Below, piece after piece: positions 6,160 to 9,591 of a stretch of DNA of 9,591 bases (its first letter is position 1; every line of letters begins with the position of its first letter). The notes beneath the pieces were generated by a model. It was not told where the DNA came from. It saw nothing but the letters and a program-made list of their open reading frames with translations, and ran no database searches. The translations under genes were made by a program, and so were the position numbers. Source of the DNA: Clostridiales bacterium (GTDB taxonomy: Bacteria > Bacillota > Clostridia > Lachnospirales > Lachnospiraceae); NCBI GenBank assembly GCA_019418195.1, contig DYCJ01000081.1, positions 1 to 9,591 of the forward strand, read 5' to 3'.

Positions 6160-8238
6160 ATGGCGCATTATCTTGTTATCGTCGAGTCACCTGCGAAAGT
6201 AAAGACGATCAAAAAATTTTTGGGGAGCAATTATACAGTCGCAGCATCTCAGGGACATGTGCGTGATCTGCCGAAGAGTTCGCTCGGCGTTGATATTGAA
6301 CATGATTATGAGCCCAAATATATCACAATCCGCGGTAAGGGGGACATTCTTGCAAGTCTGAGAAAAGAAGTCAAGAAATCTGATAAAGTATTTCTGGCAA
6401 CTGACCCTGACCGGGAAGGAGAGGCGATTTCCTGGCATCTGGCAGCTGCCCTGAAGCTGGATGAAAAGAAAATGCGCCGCATTACCTTTAACGAAATTAC
6501 GAAAAACGCAGTAAAGGCTTCCTTGAAAGCACCGCGGGATATTGATATGAATCTGGTTGATGCACAGCAGGCAAGACGCGTTCTCGACCGTATGGTCGGT
6601 TATATGATCAGTCCGCTCCTCTGGGCGAAAGTAAAACGTGGATTGAGTGCCGGCCGTGTTCAGTCGGTAGCGCTTCGTCTTGTGGCGGACAGAGAAGAGG
6701 AAATTAATGCATTTATTCCGGATGAATACTGGACGCTGGATGCGGTCCTTAAGATCAAAGGAGAAAAGCGCCCGCTTGTTGCGAGGTTTTACGGAACCGA
6801 TAAGAAGAAGATCACGATCCATTCAGAAAATGAATTGAACGACATTCTCCATAAGATAGAGAATGCAGAATTCAGGATCACGGATATAAAGACGACAGAA
6901 CGTATCCGCAAGGCTCCGCTCCCGTTTACTACGAGTACGCTTCAGCAGGAGGCTGCGAAGGCTCTTAACTTTGGCACCCAGAAGACAATGCGTATTGCCC
7001 AGCAGCTCTATGAAGGAATAGATATTAAGGGAAACGGAACTGTAGGTGTTATCACTTATCTGCGTACGGATTCCACCAGGATCGCGGATGAGGCGGATGC
7101 TGCCGCGCGGGAATATATTTCGGCAAACTATGGGAAAGAGTACGCTGCAGCACGGCACGAGGCTTCGAACAGCGGCAAAAAAATACAGGATGCGCATGAG
7201 GCGATCCGGCCGACAGATATCACGAGGACACCGGCATCTCTGAAAGACTCTCTGACCAGGGATCAGTTCAGACTGTATCAGCTGATCTGGAAACGTTTTG
7301 CCGCAAGCCGCATGAATCCTGCGCGTTATGAGGCGACTTCCGTAAAGATAGGTGCAGAAGAGTATTACTTTACTGTGTCAGCATCTAAATTATTGTTTGA
7401 TGGTTTCCGTTCTGTATACACGGAAGCAGATGAAGAAAAAGAAGAGAGCAATGTACTCGTCGGCAATCTGAGCATGGATTCCGTGCTTACAAAAGAAGAT
7501 CTTGATTCGAAACAGCACTTTACACAGCCACCGGCACATTATACAGAGGCGAGCCTTGTCAAAGCTCTTGAAGAACTGGGAATCGGACGTCCCAGCACAT
7601 ATGCACCTACGATTTCCATTATCCTTGGCCGCCGGTATGTGACGAAAGAGGCAAAAAATCTGTATCTTACTGAGATCGGCGAAGTGGTTAACAATATGAT
7701 GAAACAGTCTTTCCCAAGTATTGTTGATGTGAATTTTACTGCCAATATGGAAGGCCTTCTTGATATGGTAGAAGAAGGAAAAGTAGAATGGAAAGAAATT
7801 ATACGCAACTTCTATCCTGATCTTGAGGAGGCTGTTAAGAAAGCTGAGAAAGATCTGGAGACGGTAAAGATCGAGGATGAAGTGACAGATGTGATCTGCG
7901 AAGAATGTGGCAGAAATATGGTCATTAAGTATGGACCGCACGGAAAATTCCTTGCATGTCCGGGCTTCCCTGAGTGTCGTAACACCAAACCGTATCTGGA
8001 AAAGATAGGGGTACCATGTCCGGTCTGTGGCAAAGATGTGGTTATCCGTAAAACGAAAAAAGGCAGAAGATATTACGGCTGTGAGAACAATCCTGAGTGT
8101 GAGTTTATGTCGTGGCAGAAGCCTTCCAAAGAGAAGTGTCCGGAATGCGGCGGTTATATGGTGGAAAAGGGAAATAAGCTGGTCTGTGCAAACGAAAAGT
8201 GTGGATATGTCACATCACTGGAAAAGAGGAAAGAATAA
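6160..8238 (+). CDS. topA: DNA topoisomerase I (type IA)
   Basis: This 692-residue type IA topoisomerase relaxes negative supercoils. The TOPRIM domain starts YLVIVESPAKVKTIKKF, with the catalytic Glu at residue 9 and the metal triad DPDRE at 82-86. LSAGRVQSVALRL (162-174) is the conserved core block. The active-site tyrosine is Y300 in GVITYLRTDSTR. The tail carries three four-cysteine zinc ribbons at about 580-606, 620-647 and 660-681, each of the CxxC...C(4-5)C form. ATG 6160 is preferred over the in-frame ATG 6142, because GGAGGGAG (6144-6151) stands eight bases before 6160 and the family begins MxxYLVIVESPAK. It follows dprA by 35 bases with no terminator and is probably the third gene of the operon. 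Confidence 0.97.
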   Translation: MAHYLVIVESPAKVKTIKKFLGSNYTVAASQGHVRDLPKSSLGVDIEHDYEPKYITIRGKGDILASLRKEVKKSDKVFLATDPDREGEAISWHLAAALKLDEKKMRRITFNEITKNAVKASLKAPRDIDMNLVDAQQARRVLDRMVGYMISPLLWAKVKRGLSAGRVQSVALRLVADREEEINAFIPDEYWTLDAVLKIKGEKRPLVARFYGTDKKKITIHSENELNDILHKIENAEFRITDIKTTERIRKAPLPFTTSTLQQEAAKALNFGTQKTMRIAQQLYEGIDIKGNGTVGVITYLRTDSTRIADEADAAAREYISANYGKEYAAARHEASNSGKKIQDAHEAIRPTDITRTPASLKDSLTRDQFRLYQLIWKRFAASRMNPARYEATSVKIGAEEYYFTVSASKLLFDGFRSVYTEADEEKEESNVLVGNLSMDSVLTKEDLDSKQHFTQPPAHYTEASLVKALEELGIGRPSTYAPTISIILGRRYVTKEAKNLYLTEIGEVVNNMMKQSFPSIVDVNFTANMEGLLDMVEEGKVEWKEIIRNFYPDLEEAVKKAEKDLETVKIEDEVTDVICEECGRNMVIKYGPHGKFLACPGFPECRNTKPYLEKIGVPCPVCGKDVVIRKTKKGRRYYGCENNPECEFMSWQKPSKEKCPECGGYMVEKGNKLVCANEKCGYVTSLEKRKE

Positions 8239-8251
8239 AAGATTGAGTGAA

Positions 8252-8280
8252 TTGCATTGCTATTCTGAAAATTGTATGAT
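8252..8280 (+). promoter_or_regulatory. Predicted codY promoter
   Basis: TTGCAT (8252-8257) and TATGAT (8275-8280) have a 17-bp spacer. An overlapping alternative is TTGCTA (8257-8262) with TAATAT (8280-8285), also 17 bp. A weaker downstream possibility is TTGACT (8302-8307) with TGTGAT (8325-8330). It starts only 13 bases after the topA stop. No terminator separates topA and codY, so readthrough may add to expression. Confidence 0.65.
8259..8273 (+). promoter_or_regulatory. CodY box in the codY promoter spacer
   Basis: GCTATTCTGAAAATT matches the 15-base CodY consensus AATTTTCWGAAAATT at 12 positions. All three mismatches are in the 5' arm, and the 3' arm TTCTGAAAATT is intact. The site fills the space between the -35 and -10, the place where bound CodY would block RNA polymerase. 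Negative autoregulation is inferred, and it is known for codY in other Firmicutes. Confidence 0.6.
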
Positions 8281-8355
8281 AATATAAATTCGTCTAGCAA
8301 TTTGACTGAATTTGTATATACAATTGTGATATACAGAAGATATGCGGAGGAAATA

Positions 8356-9135
8356 ATGAGTGTACAACTATTAGACAAAACAAGGAAAATTAATAAGCTG
8401 CTCCATAATAATAATTCGAGCAAGGTAGTATTTAATGATATCTGTGCAGTGCTTACGGATATTCTTGATTCGAATGTACTTGTGGTCAGCCGGAAAGGTA
8501 AGATCCTGGGGGTGAGTAAATGCCCGAATGTAAAGGAAATCCACGAACTGATCACCGAGGCGGTCGGCTCCCACATTGACACGATGCTTAATGAGCGTCT
8601 TTTAAGTATTCTTTCTACTAAAGAAAACGTCAATCTGGAAACTCTCGGGTTTTCACCGGAGGCAGTTCAGGGATGTCAGGCGATCGTGACTCCGATTGAT
8701 ATTGCAGGGGAACGCCTTGGAACATTATTTATCTACAAACAGGATTCAGCCTATTCGATCGATGACATTATCCTCAGTGAATACGGAACGGCAGTAGTGG
8801 GGCTTGAAATGCTTCGTTCTGTGAATGAAGAGAATGCAGAGGAGACCCGGAAGGAGCATATTGTTCAGTCGGCTATCAGTACACTGTCTTTCTCTGAATT
8901 GGAAGCGATCATACACATTTTTGATGAGCTGGGAGGCACAGAAGGAATCCTGGTAGCAAGCAAGATCGCGGACAGAGTAGGTATTACCCGTTCAGTGATC
9001 GTAAATGCCCTGCGTAAATTTGAAAGTGCAGGTGTTATCGAATCCCGTTCTTCAGGTATGAAGGGGACATATATCAAAGTGTTGAACGATTATGTGTTTA
9101 CAGAGCTTGATAAGATCAAGAAAGAGCGGTTGTAG
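8356..9135 (+). CDS. codY: GTP-sensing global transcriptional regulator CodY
   Basis: The product is exactly 259 residues, the same as B. subtilis CodY, and is collinear with it. The N-terminal GAF-like effector domain (1-150) has DSNVLVVSRKGKILG (38-52) and GERLGTLFI (118-126). A linker helix (150-180) leads to the winged HTH with ASKIADRVGITRSVIVNALR (201-220) and AGVIESRSSGMKGTYIKVL (225-243), almost identical to B. subtilis. DNA contacts should therefore be the same. CodY represses amino-acid, nitrogen and other stationary-phase genes when GTP and branched-chain amino acids are plentiful. The effector pocket between 53 and 110 is much less conserved, and I find no equivalent of Arg61. ATG 8356 has GGAGG (8346-8350) at five bases. 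The in-frame ATG 8272 would add 28 unrelated residues inside the promoter and is rejected. Confidence 0.97.
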   Translation: MSVQLLDKTRKINKLLHNNNSSKVVFNDICAVLTDILDSNVLVVSRKGKILGVSKCPNVKEIHELITEAVGSHIDTMLNERLLSILSTKENVNLETLGFSPEAVQGCQAIVTPIDIAGERLGTLFIYKQDSAYSIDDIILSEYGTAVVGLEMLRSVNEENAEETRKEHIVQSAISTLSFSELEAIIHIFDELGGTEGILVASKIADRVGITRSVIVNALRKFESAGVIESRSSGMKGTYIKVLNDYVFTELDKIKKERL

Positions 9136-9152
9136 TCTGGAGGTTTAAAGAT

Positions 9153-9479
9153 ATGTACGAAGGAAATCCCGTTGATCTCAGAATGGAAAAGATTCTTTCT
9201 GCTGACGGTATTTTTGATAACTCCACCAGACAGTGCAGAGTTCGCAAATATGATCCGGAGGAGGACTTCATCTATCTTGAATTGAAAGAAGATAAGCTGG
9301 AGACCATTTCTCTGGATGCTAAATACAGGTGTTACATATCAACGAGAACGGAACTGCTGTATTGTACCGGCGTAGTGAAAGAGAGATACTGTCAGGAAGA
9401 TAAAAAGCTTTTGAAATTCAGAATAGAAAATGGTTTTTATAATGTATATGAAGGAAGAAAAATGACGAAACGTGCCTGA
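9153..9479 (+). CDS. Uncharacterised 108-residue protein, co-transcribed with codY
   Basis: ATG 9153 has GGAGG (9139-9143) at nine bases and lies 17 bases after the codY stop, so the pair is almost certainly one transcript, ended by a hairpin that overlaps this gene's stop. The product is soluble, with no signal peptide or membrane helix, and alternates hydrophobic residues as a small beta barrel would (DFIYLELKEDKLETISLDAK, then CYISTRTELLYCTGVVKERY and LKFRIENGFYNVYEG). It ends in a basic tail. The strand pattern with a cysteine-containing central strand faintly recalls the N-terminal barrel of YcgR/PilZ-type proteins, but the PilZ c-di-GMP motifs (RxxxR and D/NxSxxG) are absent. I do not recognise the family and assign no function. 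Confidence 0.85.
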   Translation: MYEGNPVDLRMEKILSADGIFDNSTRQCRVRKYDPEEDFIYLELKEDKLETISLDAKYRCYISTRTELLYCTGVVKERYCQEDKKLLKFRIENGFYNVYEGRKMTKRA

Positions 9480-9498
9480 AACGGTACGTTTCTTTTTT
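9467..9498 (+). terminator. Rho-independent terminator of codY operon
   Basis: GAAACGTGCC (9467-9476) pairs with GGTACGTTTC (9483-9492) through one G-U, around the loop TGAAAC, followed by six T at 9493-9498. The stop codon TGA (9477-9479) lies in the loop. Confidence 0.9.
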
Positions 9499-9519
9499 AT
9501 AAAAACCTTGTAAACTATG

Positions 9520-9548
9520 TTGACAAATTGAAACCGGAGTGCTATTTT
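9520..9548 (+). promoter_or_regulatory. Predicted heat-shock operon promoter
   Basis: A perfect -35 TTGACA lies at 9520-9525 and a candidate -10 TATTTT (4/6) at 9543-9548, with a 17-bp spacer. The start would be near 9555, directly before the CIRCE operator. The -10 overlaps an extra CIRCE half-site (GAGTGCTA, 9537-9544). Confidence 0.7.
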
Positions 9549-9561
9549 ATATTCATGAGGT

Positions 9562-9588
9562 TTAGCACTCGTGAGAAATGAGTGCTAA
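9562..9588. promoter_or_regulatory. CIRCE operator (HrcA binding site)
   Basis: TTAGCACTC (9562-9570) and GAGTGCTAA (9580-9588) form a perfect inverted repeat around a 9-base spacer, identical to the CIRCE consensus. HrcA binds CIRCE and represses chaperone operons until heat stress. The operator lies just after the promoter, so the gene beyond the right edge is a heat-shock operon, groES-groEL or hrcA-grpE-dnaK. Which one cannot be seen here. Confidence 0.97.
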
Positions 9589-9591
9589 CAA

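Noticed and set aside
8299..8315. Second CodY box near CAATTTGACTGAATTTG
   Set aside because: It has about six mismatches to the 15-base consensus, so no better than chance in AT-rich DNA.
8272..8355. 28-residue N-terminal extension of CodY
   Set aside because: It overlaps the promoter and CodY box. The ATG at 8356 has an ideal SD and gives the standard 259 residues.
1..9591. CRISPR arrays, tRNA or rRNA genes, prophage or defence systems
   Set aside because: No regularly spaced repeats, cloverleaf-like segments or proteins of such systems were seen on either strand.

Overview
The window looks like chromosomal DNA of a spore-forming, anaerobic Gram-positive bacterium of the Clostridia, most likely the family Lachnospiraceae. 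This is inferred from purine-rich Shine-Dalgarno sites, short intergenic spaces, AGA/AGG-rich codon use, a CodY of exactly 259 residues, a sporulation sigma-K-type factor, a CIRCE heat-shock operator and the protein wording. No search was run. The first 29 bases are not biological: they match the Illumina Nextera read-2 adapter including the 19-bp Tn5 mosaic end, so the left edge is a library artefact.

Layout. 30-177: 3' end of a cytidine deaminase gene, followed by a strong hairpin terminator (247-282). 381-2177: a single-gene unit with promoter, pckA (ATP-dependent PEP carboxykinase) and terminator. 2178-3248: a decayed area. A membrane-anchored HTH (XRE-type) regulator gene carries two apparent frameshifts and has lost its 3' part. 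It abuts, tail to tail, a sigK-like sporulation sigma factor gene on the minus strand whose region 4 is put out of frame by one extra base. A sigma-E/sigma-K-like promoter precedes that gene. 3290-3469: divergent housekeeping promoter and a GC-rich leader with three consecutive hairpins. 3470-8238: comM (YifB-type AAA+ ATPase), dprA and topA, tightly packed and probably one operon. 8252-9498: codY with its own promoter, whose spacer contains a good CodY-box match, then an uncharacterised 108-residue protein and a terminator. 9520-9591: promoter and perfect CIRCE operator of a heat-shock operon, probably groESL, whose genes lie beyond the right edge.

How the genes work together. ComM and DprA handle incoming single-stranded DNA during transformation or recombination; TopA relaxes negative supercoils. 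CodY is the global nutrient regulator and appears to repress its own promoter. PckA interconverts oxaloacetate and PEP and here has its own transcription unit. The order dprA-topA-codY resembles the Bacillus subtilis order, but without trmFO, xerC/codV, clpQ and clpY between topA and codY.

Most of the window is ordinary housekeeping sequence, and I see no convincing new multi-gene system. The items most worth checking are the broken sigK, the frameshifted HTH gene, the structured comM leader, the extra CIRCE half-site over the -10 of the heat-shock promoter, and the divergent ligand pocket of CodY.
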